Shown: positions 1 through 9,667 of the stretch, piece after piece
Position numbering within the stretch: the stretch's first letter is position 1
How the letters are laid out: each line of letters opens with the position of its first letter
Assembly (NCBI RefSeq): GCF_010111755.1
Contig: NC_088956.1
Location: 496,001-560,000, forward strand
DNA length: 64,000 bases
Direction of reading: 5' to 3'
Source of the DNA: Nakaseomyces glabratus
Taxonomy: Eukaryota > Ascomycota > Saccharomycetes > Saccharomycetales > Saccharomycetaceae
Program-made: the position numbers and the translations under genes
The notes under the pieces: model-generated
The model's database searches: none
What the model was told of the DNA's origin: nothing
Seen by the model: the letters and a program-made list of their open reading frames with translations, nothing else

Positions 1-954
1 CTTAGCGGCTCCTCATATACATCGGTAGAGGACTTGAACAAAGAAGGTGCATTATTGACTGACGAAGTTGACCTTGAGCTAAGCCATGTTGATGGTAAAG
101 TGCAAAGAAAGGATGGTGAAGTGGATTTCAACATTGCTGATAGAAAGCTTGGTGAATCTGAGTTAGAGAAGCAAAGGAAACGTAAATTAATGCTCTTGAA
201 GCAGAAACAGAAAAACCGCGAACTCTCTTCTACTTCTTTGTCGCGTATGGATATCCAAAGCTCGTCATCACAAACCTCGCTAACACATCTCGACGACGAA
301 ACCAAAGAGGAGCTAGATAGAGTGAGCAGATCCCAAGAGAGAGAGAGACAAAGAGGCTCGCAAATGGTTTCGCCCACTCGTGGTAGTGATGGTCTTGTGA
401 GAAACTCTTATGGGGAATATATCAAGAGTACTTGTAACAGACCACATTTGGCTCGTGGAGACTCCTACCAATCGTCTAGCAACGAAAGTGAGAACAATCT
501 GATTGATTCGGCTGCCACTCCATCGGAGAGATCTGGTAGAACATCATTCAGAAGAAGGCTATCTACGGAGTACCTAAGGTCATTGTCTAGATCGTTGAGT
601 CGTGATCCTAGCAAGAGCACAACAAGAACAAATGCTATAACGCCTTCTCACAGCAACAACGCTGGCAATTATACTACCAGTGCGCCACCTTCGCACCATG
701 TGGTAGCCATACCAGGTGGTGATTTCATTGATAACGAAAAGACCAGGACTGTCGACCAGTCCTTAGAAGATGAACTCTATAGCACCAACAATTACTCTAT
801 CTCGCAAGTGGAGCTTGCTCAAGCTGCCAACAAAACTTTGTTGAACGAAGCCTTTGACGAAGAAGAGGAAGAAGGTGCATTGCTTGATGATCAAGGAAAC
901 GAAGAGCACGATCGAGAACTGGAACGTGCAGCTATAAAAGTAGAAGAAAGCTGA
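1..954 (+). CDS. C-terminal part of an uncharacterised low-complexity protein (5' end outside window)
   Basis: The reading frame is open from base 1 to a TGA at 952-954, so the start lies upstream of the window; there is no early in-frame ATG. The visible ~317 residues are hydrophilic, Ser/Arg/Glu-rich and probably disordered. They contain a basic Lys/Gln stretch (KRKLMLLKQKQKNR), several RxxS sites for basophilic kinases (for example ARGDS and FRRRLS), an SLSRSLSRDPS repeat and an acidic C-terminus (DEEEEEG). I do not recognise a catalytic domain. It lies directly upstream of, and in the same orientation as, glycogen synthase; in S. cerevisiae the gene before GSY2 is YLR257W (unknown function) and the gene before GSY1 is YFR016C. 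The C-terminus lacks the glutaredoxin-like domain expected for YFR016C, so a YLR257W-like protein is the better guess, by position only. Confidence 0.8.
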   Translation, partial: LSGSSYTSVEDLNKEGALLTDEVDLELSHVDGKVQRKDGEVDFNIADRKLGESELEKQRKRKLMLLKQKQKNRELSSTSLSRMDIQSSSSQTSLTHLDDETKEELDRVSRSQERERQRGSQMVSPTRGSDGLVRNSYGEYIKSTCNRPHLARGDSYQSSSNESENNLIDSAATPSERSGRTSFRRRLSTEYLRSLSRSLSRDPSKSTTRTNAITPSHSNNAGNYTTSAPPSHHVVAIPGGDFIDNEKTRTVDQSLEDELYSTNNYSISQVELAQAANKTLLNEAFDEEEEEGALLDDQGNEEHDRELERAAIKVEES

Positions 955-2255
955 GGCGAAAAGAAACGGTGGTAGAACCCACTTGTCAATATCACTTCCA
1001 GCGTACTCAATCTATTTATTGAAATAAATCAACTTAGACTACTATTTATTGATTAACACTCACGTATTTAATTGACTAAAACCCACTTATTTATTTGTCA
1101 AACTTGAGCTTTCATGAAGAAACACAATCATTATTGTATTAACCTATATTCCATGTCCATGTATATATATACACAGTACAAATACTAGATCACTCAATAC
1201 TAGAACACATGACGTGAAATGAAATTGAAGATATGCGGATAGATGTGGGGGTGGGGGGGGAATGACAAGAATTGGACAGTATGACTCTACTGGCAATTAA
1301 ACACTCAGAAAACATCGCAGATAAGTGATGAAAAAAAAAGAGGGGTAAGAACGAAGGAAGCGAAATGTTGATTCGCCAGGCAGAAAACCCCGCACAACCG
1401 TATCTATCGCCCCCCCCCCTTCTATTTTACGGGTCCTCCGTGTATTGTGTATCCAACCACCCCCCCCTTCTTTCCCCCATCCCTTTCACAATCAACTTAG
1501 AAAATAATGCAGGACTACAAAGTGGTAGATCCTAAACTAATATCAGGGGGGGTTCACCTCATCCTCTGCTGCTGTTTATCTGTTCGCTTCTTGACTTTGC
1601 AATCACCGCAACCGCGCAGCATCCTAAAGAAAGGAACATCCTCGAGAAGTAAAATCAGCAGGCAGGGGAAGGGGGGGGGGTCAAACAAACACAGAAAGCA
1701 CGGGAGAACACCTTAGTCTTCCCAGTCTTTACAAGATTATCGAATCACACACAAACTGTGAAACTTGGAAAAGAATGAAGTTTGAAGGTTTCAAAGTCCT
1801 TTTAGACCATTCTAGTGCCCCTCCCTTTTGGGAATTGGTTTAGCAGATAACCCATCCCTTGCCAGCTCTTTTCACGCAATCCACAGGCTGTGTTTCTAAC
1901 CTGCCAAAGGATAGTCGAACCAGTATGAGCAGATTGTTGTACTACCAGCCAATGACAATAGCAATTGCAGGTAGCAATTGCAGGTAGCAATGCAGACAGA
2001 CAGGTGTAGGAAGACTCAACTCGACAATTTGTCAATTGGTCCAATTGATATACATAAAGCCCCTTGACTCTGATTTGAAAAGTAAATAAAATACTAAACC
2101 AGGAACAATTGTCCCCCCCCTCCTCTCTTGTCAAGCCCAAGGATCCATAAAAAAAAAAACATATATAACTAGAACTATTCAGTTTCCTGACTAGAGTATA
2201 TAGTACACAAGCCATCAAGAAGTTGGAAAGAGAAAAAAATTCATCAGGACTTAAC
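955..2255. promoter_or_regulatory. GSY1 upstream region with poly-G/C tracts
   Basis: A 1.3 kb non-coding stretch. It holds G8 at 1253-1260, C10 at 1410-1419, C8 at 1460-1467, G10 at 1671-1680 and C8 at 2113-2120. Several of these contain AGGGG/CCCCT, the core of the Msn2/4 stress element. A TATATAA box at 2163-2169 sits about 90 bp before the GSY1 ATG. A 13-bp unit, TAGCAATTGCAGG, is repeated in tandem at 1959-1971 and 1972-1984, with a partial third copy to 1995. The ORFs in this stretch lack conserved features. Confidence 0.6.
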
Positions 2256-4370
2256 ATGTCTAGGGATTTGAAAAACAATTTGTTGTTTGAAGTGGCCACT
2301 GAGGTGGCTAACAGGGTTGGTGGTATTTACTCTGTGCTGAAGTCAAAGGCACCTGTCACAGTGGCCCAATACAAGGACAATTACCATCTAATAGGTCCTT
2401 TAAACAGAGCTACTTACCAGAGCGAAGTTGATTTGTTGGATTGGAACGATCCTAGTATCTTTTCCGATGAATTGAAACCTATCCAGCAGACTTTGCAATC
2501 CATGGCAAGTCGTGGTGTCAGGTTCGAATACGGTAGATGGCTGATTGAAGGTGCCCCTAGAGTTATTCTTTTTGAGCTAGACTCAGTACGAGGCTATCTA
2601 AATGAATGGAAGGGAGACTTATGGTCCTTAGTTGGTATCCCATCTCCTGAAAACGATTGGGAAACCAATGACTCCATCTTGCTAGGTTACACCGTGGCTT
2701 GGTTCCTAGGAGAGTTGGCCCACCTAGACTCCAAACATGCAATCATTGCCCATTTCCACGAATGGTTGGCCGGTGTTGCCCTACCTCTATGTAGAAAGAG
2801 AAGAATTGACGTGGTAACAATCTTCACCACCCACGCAACTTTGCTGGGAAGATACCTATGTGCGTCTGGTGATTTCGATTTCTACAACGGTATTGAACAT
2901 GTTGACGTCGACCACGAGGCTGGCAAATACAACATTTATCACAGATATTGTATTGAAAGAGCCGCTTGCCATTCTGCTGATGTCTTCACAACAGTGTCCC
3001 AAATTACCGCTTTCGAAGCCGAGCATCTGCTAAAGAGAAAGCCAGATGGTATTTTGCCAAATGGTTTGAATGTTGTCAAGTTCCAGGCTTTCCATGAATT
3101 CCAAAACTTGCATGCTTTGAAGAAGGAGAAGATTAACGAATTTGTCAGAGGCCATTTCCATGGTAGTTACGATTTTGATCTGGACAACACTGTCTATTTC
3201 TTCATTGCCGGTAGATACGAATACAAAAATAAGGGTGCTGATATGTTCATAGAGGCTCTGGCCAGATTGAACTACAGATTAAAAGTTTCAGGATCAAAGA
3301 AAACCGTTGTGGCTTTCATTATCATGCCTGCAAAGAACAACTCATTCACTGTAGAAGCTCTAAGAAGTCAAGCTGTAGTGAAATCTTTGGAAAACACCGT
3401 TGATGAAGTCACCAGATCAATCGGTAAGAGAATATTTGATCATGCAATGAAGTTTCCTCACAATGGTATCACGAATGAACTTCCAACCAATTTGGACGAA
3501 TTACTAAAGCCTTCCGACAAGGTGCTATTGAAGAAGCGTGTTCTTGCTCTTAGAAGGCCTTGGGGTGAACTACCTCCAATTGTCACTCATAACATGGTTG
3601 ATGAAGGCCAAGATTTGATCTTGAACAAGATTAGAGAAGTTCAGTTATTCAACAATGCAAGTGATAGAGTTAAAATGATTTTCCATCCAGAATTCCTGAA
3701 TGCCAACAACCCAATTCTAGGTTTGGATTATGATGAATTTGTACGTGGCTGTCACTTAGGTGTCTTCCCATCATATTATGAACCATGGGGTTACACTCCA
3801 GCTGAATGTACAGTCATGGGTGTTCCTTCCATAACTACCAACCTTTCCGGTTTTGGTGCCTATATGGAAGACCTTATTGAAACAAATCAAGCTAAGGATT
3901 ATGGTATTTACATTGTAGACCGTCGTTTCAAGGCCCCAGACGAGTCAGTTGAACAACTAGTGGACTACATGGAAGAGTTTGTCAAGAAGACCAGAAGACA
4001 GAGAATTAACCAAAGAAACAGAACCGAAAGACTATCTGACCTATTGGATTGGAAGCGTATGGGTCTTGAATATGTTAAGGCCAGACAATTAGCATTGCGT
4101 AGGGCTTATCCTGAACAATTCAAACAATTAGTAGGTGAGGAATTAAGTGACTTGAACATGGAGAGTTTGACTGGTGGTAAGAAGTTCAAAATCAGTAGAC
4201 CACTAAGTGTACCGGGTTCTCCAAAAGATGCTAGATCTAACAGTGCGGTATACATGACCCCAGGTGACCTGGGAACCTTACAAGAAGCTAACAATGTGGA
4301 TGACTATTTCAATCTGAGCGTTAGCGGAGATGGTGACGACGATGACGAAAACTATGCCGAACATAATTGA
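2256..4370 (+). CDS. GSY1: Glycogen synthase (UDP-glucose:glycogen glucosyltransferase)
   Basis: A 704-residue cytosolic GT3-family glycogen synthase that extends alpha-1,4-glucan chains from UDP-glucose; yeast Gsy1 and Gsy2 are about the same length. The N-terminus shows the family hallmark [12 protein letters not shown]. The acidic pair in [11 protein letters not shown] falls at E509 and E517. The Arg-rich helix [20 protein letters not shown] is the glucose-6-phosphate regulatory site of yeast Gsy2. The C-terminal tail keeps the inhibitory phosphosites as S651, S655 and T668 (PLSVPGSP and YMTPGD). The ATG at 2256 was chosen because the frame upstream has no other ATG and MSRDLKNN begins like the family. 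The neighbour CMK1, and IOC3 after it, place this in the GSY1 (YFR015C) block, but the gene could equally be called GSY2-like. Confidence 0.97.
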   Translation: MSRDLKNNLLFEVATEVANRVGGIYSVLKSKAPVTVAQYKDNYHLIGPLNRATYQSEVDLLDWNDPSIFSDELKPIQQTLQSMASRGVRFEYGRWLIEGAPRVILFELDSVRGYLNEWKGDLWSLVGIPSPENDWETNDSILLGYTVAWFLGELAHLDSKHAIIAHFHEWLAGVALPLCRKRRIDVVTIFTTHATLLGRYLCASGDFDFYNGIEHVDVDHEAGKYNIYHRYCIERAACHSADVFTTVSQITAFEAEHLLKRKPDGILPNGLNVVKFQAFHEFQNLHALKKEKINEFVRGHFHGSYDFDLDNTVYFFIAGRYEYKNKGADMFIEALARLNYRLKVSGSKKTVVAFIIMPAKNNSFTVEALRSQAVVKSLENTVDEVTRSIGKRIFDHAMKFPHNGITNELPTNLDELLKPSDKVLLKKRVLALRRPWGELPPIVTHNMVDEGQDLILNKIREVQLFNNASDRVKMIFHPEFLNANNPILGLDYDEFVRGCHLGVFPSYYEPWGYTPAECTVMGVPSITTNLSGFGAYMEDLIETNQAKDYGIYIVDRRFKAPDESVEQLVDYMEEFVKKTRRQRINQRNRTERLSDLLDWKRMGLEYVKARQLALRRAYPEQFKQLVGEELSDLNMESLTGGKKFKISRPLSVPGSPKDARSNSAVYMTPGDLGTLQEANNVDDYFNLSVSGDGDDDDENYAEHN

Positions 4371-5331
4371 GAAATATAAGGGAGTAAGACATTAGTTTAT
4401 TTTAATATCCCTTCTCATAAAGTTTCCAAATCTAATTGATAATGAATAGAATAAGGATTTATTTTCGATTTAAATCTGCCGAAAACTTCAAAAAGCCATT
4501 ATTCTAACATTTAAATTGTGGAAGTCCAAGTTATGCAATATGTGATTCTTTTCATTCTAATTTTCTTTATTTCAAAACATAATATTCGATAATAAAATAC
4601 ATATAAACTCTATATATTTGTTAAAATGCTCTTTATCAGTTTAATAATTTGTGACTACAGTCTACTTGTAATTAATAACTTAACGAATTTCCACACTATT
4701 ACGTTAAAAAAACATCTGATTAACGAAATTCTATTGTGCAGGGCAGCACATGCATTAGGTGAGTAGATACATAATTTGAAATACTCAATTCAATTGGGTA
4801 ACCATACGAATATCGTAACACAAAATATATTGAAAACTTGATAGTCACTTGTCATCACTTATCAAAGTAAATCATTTCCATCTTACATCCGGGAAACATT
4901 CCTTAGTTCAGAATCACCTGCATCAATCCTCTCAATCGTTAGAAGAGTTGGCTGAAGCAAAGGGGGGGGGGGGGGTTGACCCAAGTTTTCTTTTAATCCT
5001 TGTTTTGGCTAGGAAGGGTTGGTACTAGTAATATTAGCCTTTTCTGATCTTCTACTAACAACTTACAGTTCGGGTTACTAAAGGATTCTCATCAGTTTGT
5101 TCGTTATATAGTTAATTTTGTTATTTTTTTGCAAAACTGGGCTTTGAATATTCTATACCAAACATGTGTTGTGAACGATATCTATCCTATTTATGTTATC
5201 CATTTCTTGTCTTGATATATATATTACTGTATAGTGTGTTATAACTTTTTCCATTGGCGAGGATCGTCTTTTATATTTGGAATTCAAAGATTAGTAGCCC
5301 CAGTTCATTTCGAACAATAGATATTAGCAAT
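4371..5331. promoter_or_regulatory. GSY1 3' flank and CMK1 upstream region
   Basis: About 960 bp without a gene. A G14 run lies at 4962-4975, roughly 360 bp before the CMK1 ATG, and includes the AGGGG core. TACTAAC at 5053-5059 followed by a CAG resembles an intron branch point and 3' splice site, but I see no matching 5' splice site upstream, so no leader intron is called. Confidence 0.5.
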
Positions 5332-6660
5332 ATGGTGGATAACAAGGACGAGAATAAGGACAAGCCTGCAGTTCGCAAACCAGAGCAAGTTGAGGGACAT
5401 ACTGTTACTAAGTTTTTTAATAAGCTGAATGGACAGCCTGAATCCTATGTGAGCAAGTCTAACTACGTTTTTGGTAAGACTCTTGGTGCTGGTACCTTTG
5501 GTGTTGTGAGACAAGCTCGGTACAGTCCCACCAACGAGGATGTTGCGGTTAAGATTTTATTGAAGAAGGCTCTTAAAGGTAATGATGTTCAGTTACAGAT
5601 GCTTTACGATGAATTGTCCATTCTCCAGATGTTGAAACATCCAAACATCGTCGAGTTTAAGGACTGGTTTGAATCTAAGGATAAATTTTATATTGTCACA
5701 CAGCTAGCTGTTGGTGGTGAATTGTTTGATCGTATCCTAGCAAAAGGCAAATTCACTGAACGTGATGCAGTGTCTATTACAATGCAAATTCTAAGTGCTG
5801 TCGATTATATGCATTCTAAGAACGTGGTACATAGAGATTTGAAGCCTGAAAATGTTTTATACATTGACAAGAGCGATGACTCTCAGTTAGTCATAGCGGA
5901 TTTCGGTATTGCTAAGCAATTGCAAGATAATGATGATTTGATCTTTAAGGCCGCTGGCTCCCTAGGTTATGTTGCTCCTGAGGTATTGACTAACAATGGT
6001 CATGGTAAGCCTTGTGATATCTGGTCTATCGGTGTGATTGTATACACATTGCTGTGTGGTTATTCTGCTTTTGTAGCTGAGACTGTAGATGGTTTCCTAG
6101 AAGAATGTACACAGAACAAATATCCTGTTACATTTCACAAGCCTTACTGGGATAATATATCTGATGAAGCCAAGAACTTTATCTTGAGAGCACTAACATT
6201 GGATCCAGCTGAAAGACCAACAGCTGCAGAATTAATGAAAGACCCATGGATTACCAACACTAGGCCCGAGACCGCTAACATTTACCCAGAGATTAGAAAG
6301 GGCTTCGATTTACGTAAGAAGTTGCGTGATGCTATTGAGATAGTTAAATTGAATAACAGAATTAAGAAGTTGAGAAGCCTATACATGGTTGAGACTGATA
6401 CTGATATCGAGGAGAATGTGGCTTCTGTTGCATTTAATACATTGGCAAGCTCATTAAATGATCTCAGACTTCATTCACAAAAAAGAGTGGGTCAACTAAC
6501 GGCAGAACAAAGAAGATTAAAATCTGCACTTACTCAAGATACTTTTGCGCAGATTGTGAGGGCTGCAACAAAAAATAAAGAAAGAATCTGGGGTGAAAAG
6601 ACGGCGTCCCCTACGCCTAGTCAATCATCTACCTCATCTACTTCTACTAACAAGAAATAA
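5332..6660 (+). CDS. CMK1: Calmodulin-dependent protein kinase
   Basis: A 442-residue CAMK-type Ser/Thr kinase, close in size to yeast Cmk1/Cmk2 (about 446). It shows the Gly-rich loop GAGTFGVV, the ATP lysine in VAVKIL, the catalytic HRDLKPEN with HRD at 167-169, DFGIAK and APEVL. A basic amphipathic stretch after the kinase domain (about residues 324-350, [21 protein letters not shown]) fits the autoinhibitory and calmodulin-binding segment. The C-terminus is Ser/Thr-rich. The ATG at 5332 is used because the frame upstream has only non-ATG codons. It follows GSY1 in tandem and converges with IOC3, as CMK1 does in S. cerevisiae. CMK1 versus CMK2 rests on that synteny. Confidence 0.95.
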   Translation: MVDNKDENKDKPAVRKPEQVEGHTVTKFFNKLNGQPESYVSKSNYVFGKTLGAGTFGVVRQARYSPTNEDVAVKILLKKALKGNDVQLQMLYDELSILQMLKHPNIVEFKDWFESKDKFYIVTQLAVGGELFDRILAKGKFTERDAVSITMQILSAVDYMHSKNVVHRDLKPENVLYIDKSDDSQLVIADFGIAKQLQDNDDLIFKAAGSLGYVAPEVLTNNGHGKPCDIWSIGVIVYTLLCGYSAFVAETVDGFLEECTQNKYPVTFHKPYWDNISDEAKNFILRALTLDPAERPTAAELMKDPWITNTRPETANIYPEIRKGFDLRKKLRDAIEIVKLNNRIKKLRSLYMVETDTDIEENVASVAFNTLASSLNDLRLHSQKRVGQLTAEQRRLKSALTQDTFAQIVRAATKNKERIWGEKTASPTPSQSSTSSTSTNKK

Positions 6661-6766
6661 TAAATGCTAGTCTATTATTTTTGTCTAAGATTCGATACTT
6701 AACTTTTTATTTAGTACATAACATTTGCTTTTATTCCTTTCTATCTTAAATGGCATATCGATTTTT

Positions 6767-8590
6767 TTAGTATCTCCTCAATTTCCTTCTTTGTAGCCTT
6801 TCTGCTCTTGTCAAAGAATGATCTTCTACTACACTCGTATCAGCCTCACTAAATTCATCAACTGAATCGATCACATCGTCATCGTAATCGCTGGTGTTGT
6901 CTAGATCTTCGTTGTCTGATTCTGTATAGTCAAAGGCTTCGTGCAAAGCTTTCCGAGACCTGAGATTTCTTAAACGTTCACCGCTAGTGCTTTCTTCAGC
7001 AGATGTTGTTTGAAGATTGCTTCTACTAATAGCTGTTCCTATGTCTTGCCATTCTTTAACGTTTTGCAAAAGAAACTTCATTTTATCGTCTGATTTTTCG
7101 AAGGATAATTTTTCAAGATCTTTCAAATTGGAGATTAATTGCTCGAATTCATTATCGTTTCTCGCCAAAGCATACCAATAACTATCTCCCTTTTTATCTG
7201 TGCCTTGGGTGATATCCCTTGCAAGCTTGACTTTGTCAAAAAATAACAATGTGAATTCTGATATACAGCCGCTTTGTTTGGTAACAATACTATGATCTTT
7301 ACAAAAACCTTTGTATTTGTACGAATCCATTCTACGCTTGATAGTCATCCCATTTTTAGTGTTTATCTTGTTAGAATCCTTATAGGACGATAGGCTGGGT
7401 ACATAAAACTCTCCAATGTCTTTTAGAGCCATGACCAAAGACTCTAACTTTCTCAATTTATACACCTCATTTGTATAAGGATCATTCAAGGGATTATCCA
7501 ATCCTTCGAGCTCAAAAAGTTTACTCCATAAGTCATACAATCGAATATCAATATTATCACGTTCGGTATATGATGCAGCGTAATATTTCTCCCTTATCTT
7601 CTTATATATTTCAAATTTCTTGTCGAAATTGGCAGATTTATAACTATGCCTTCTCTTCCAGCGTAGTTCGTATCTTTCTCTTTCTGATTTGCAAAGAGCC
7701 AAATAATCATCCCTGATTTCATCATAAGTCTTTGCAGTATAGTTTGGCATCATATATGTTGCTATCCCAATAGATGGTTCTTCCTTTAAGTGAGATAGCC
7801 TAAATATCTCGGCATTTATATGAGGTGCATAAGATAAGCACCAATCGGAAAGGCATTCAAGTAAAAGTATGCGATCGTTAGGCTCCAATACTTTGAGACC
7901 AGCTCTAGATAGTGTCAACGTGTTAATTGGATTCTCTTCATCTGCCAGTTGTCTCCATTCTCTGGGATATCCCCAGTCCGATGTTGAAGATATGGTTCGC
8001 ACTTTGGAAAACATCTTAGAATATGGCTTATTCCCATTTTTCAACTGGTGTAATGTTGGAGGGTTAAAATTTGATTTCACCGATTGCACGTTCAGTAGTT
8101 TCAAAAATGTGAATAGCAACAGATCCATCTTGTCCTCTGCATCTGTGTCGGTATTTCCGCCCACATCGACCAGGCTAAGGCCTACCTCGAAGTCCCTAAA
8201 CGTTAAGCTGTGTAGATGGGGGTCGAAACACGCGTCAAATTTATCAATCATGGCCATGATCTTTACAATTCGGCCAGCATAAGCGACAGGGTTCAGTTTC
8301 AAAAGTTTCATCAGATCGGCATTGCCATATTCACCATAGGTTCCAGTATCTATTGACACATGGGATGACTTAATTGTATCCTCCTTAGAGAACTGCTTCA
8401 GTCTGAGCGTGTGCTCGATCTCGGTTTCTTCACTCAACACTTCAATGGCTTCAGGGTCGGCTTTATCATCTCCATCTGCTGTACTTGGCGCGGGAATAAC
8501 TTTTGCGAGTTTCTCAGGTCTGCTCACAACTTTAACAGTTGTAAAATCATCAAATGTGAATTGTCTCTTCCTCTTAAGTGCTCCGTCCAT
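6767..8590 (-). CDS. IOC3: Ioc3/Esc8-like ISWI chromatin-remodelling subunit
   Basis: A 607-residue nuclear-type protein. S. cerevisiae Ioc3 is the partner of Isw1 in the ISW1a nucleosome-spacing complex; its paralogue Esc8 acts in silencing. Evidence is a WHIM/DDT-like stretch at about residues 225-265 (NDRILLLECLSDWCLSYAP), Lys/Glu/Tyr-rich helical segments typical of the family, an acidic C-terminal region (about 545-590) and, above all, its convergent position next to CMK1, which is the S. cerevisiae arrangement (YFR013W/YFR014C). It is shorter than my recollection of S. cerevisiae Ioc3 (787) and Esc8 (714), mainly at the N-terminus. I recognise it by position and partial motif, not by full alignment. 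Confidence 0.78.
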   Translation of the reverse strand: MDGALKRKRQFTFDDFTTVKVVSRPEKLAKVIPAPSTADGDDKADPEAIEVLSEETEIEHTLRLKQFSKEDTIKSSHVSIDTGTYGEYGNADLMKLLKLNPVAYAGRIVKIMAMIDKFDACFDPHLHSLTFRDFEVGLSLVDVGGNTDTDAEDKMDLLLFTFLKLLNVQSVKSNFNPPTLHQLKNGNKPYSKMFSKVRTISSTSDWGYPREWRQLADEENPINTLTLSRAGLKVLEPNDRILLLECLSDWCLSYAPHINAEIFRLSHLKEEPSIGIATYMMPNYTAKTYDEIRDDYLALCKSERERYELRWKRRHSYKSANFDKKFEIYKKIREKYYAASYTERDNIDIRLYDLWSKLFELEGLDNPLNDPYTNEVYKLRKLESLVMALKDIGEFYVPSLSSYKDSNKINTKNGMTIKRRMDSYKYKGFCKDHSIVTKQSGCISEFTLLFFDKVKLARDITQGTDKKGDSYWYALARNDNEFEQLISNLKDLEKLSFEKSDDKMKFLLQNVKEWQDIGTAISRSNLQTTSAEESTSGERLRNLRSRKALHEAFDYTESDNEDLDNTSDYDDDVIDSVDEFSEADTSVVEDHSLTRAERLQRRKLRRY

Positions 8591-9667
8591 TATTTATCCC
8601 TTGTACTTTCCTATTCGACAACCAGTGCTATGGGAGAGGGGCGGTTCAAAAGACTTTAAGTCGTTAACATAGGCTATGGGGGTAGTTATAAATACATATG
8701 CATAAGCAATATATCTGTAAATACACTACACTTTTGTAAATATCAGAGAGTCCATTAACATGTGATGTCTGGGTGCAACGCCAAATAAATTAAGATTGAC
8801 ATTTTTTGGCGTTTGCACCCAGACACCAAGACATGTATCATCCTGTACCACCTTAAAACCACATGACTAACCGTTTAGTAATATCCCGGAGTATTCCATA
8901 GTTCTTCGTGAAATAGAAAAAAACTAAAAATAAAATTAAAAAGAGACAAAGAGGAAAAAAACAATTATACCAGTAACAAGGCGCAGGACTGACCAGACTG
9001 CCCCTCCCCCACTTTTCTTCCCAATAGAACTAACCGTACACAAGGGAGCGAAGTGCTAAGAGGGAAGCCACTGAGTTATTCCGAGGGAGGGTTTTTCCGA
9101 GGAAATAAGACTGTTAAAAAGAAATTAAATTATATGAAAGAAGGGAAAAAAACGGTTGGGCAGTGAAACCGCAGTGGGGCAGAGAAGTATAGAATGATAT
9201 TGTTGCTTAGATAAACAAGGAAAAAGGGCCATTGTTCTTACAAACTGATTTTTTCTAAACAGTGTTGCGGGAATTTAGTAGCTTCATTATCGGTAGGGTG
9301 TAAGCAGCGGTGGTACAAGATAATGTACACACATGTTCAAAAAGATAACGCAAATTGCTATGACATACTAGCAATACAAAAACACTAGTTGCAAAAACAC
9401 TACATGCTACTACAAATATATCTTTCCCACACAAGTATGTATTTGAGTGCACAAATTTAAGGGTCCTTGGTGTCACCGTTAACGTAGTTGATTTCTACAC
9501 CGAAAGGAAGAAAAAAAAAAAAGAGGCAGCCCACTACTCTCTATTGGAGCTCATTAGTGCATAACACAAGTGCCAAAAAGGACTCAAAACGAATATAATA
9601 GATAAAAGTAAAAATAAAAAATTTCTAGTCTTATAGCTTTAATACAAAACCAGAGACTCAAGGACGT
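8591..9667. promoter_or_regulatory. Divergent promoter region IOC3 / VHS2-like
   Basis: A 1.08 kb bidirectional spacer. The IOC3-proximal part holds a long inverted repeat with two Aft1-type sites (listed separately). The rest is A/T-rich with purine-rich runs toward the VHS2-like gene and an A12-rich run near 9511-9523. I see no gene here. Confidence 0.6.
8767..8824. repeat. Inverted repeat containing two Aft1-type (TGCACCCA) sites
   Basis: The left arm 8767-8785 (GTCTGGGTGCAACGCCAAA) and right arm 8805-8824 (TTTGGCGTTTGCACCCAGAC) are reverse complements apart from a one-base indel. They are separated by 19 bp of A/T-rich sequence. Each arm contains a perfect YRCACCCR site, the iron-regulon consensus of Aft1/Aft2, in opposite orientation. 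The flanks add a weaker outer pairing through ACATGT. It lies 177-234 bp upstream of the IOC3 ATG and about 850 bp upstream of the VHS2-like ATG. It could act as a paired binding site or as a DNA/RNA hairpin. Confidence 0.75.

Noticed and set aside
5053..5067. TACTAAC followed by CAG before CMK1, as a leader intron
   Set aside because: No GTATGT-like 5' splice site found upstream in the GSY1-CMK1 spacer.
7869..8659. Plus-strand ORFs opposite IOC3 (137, 87 and 82 codons)
   Set aside because: Antisense shadows with no independent promoter or motif.
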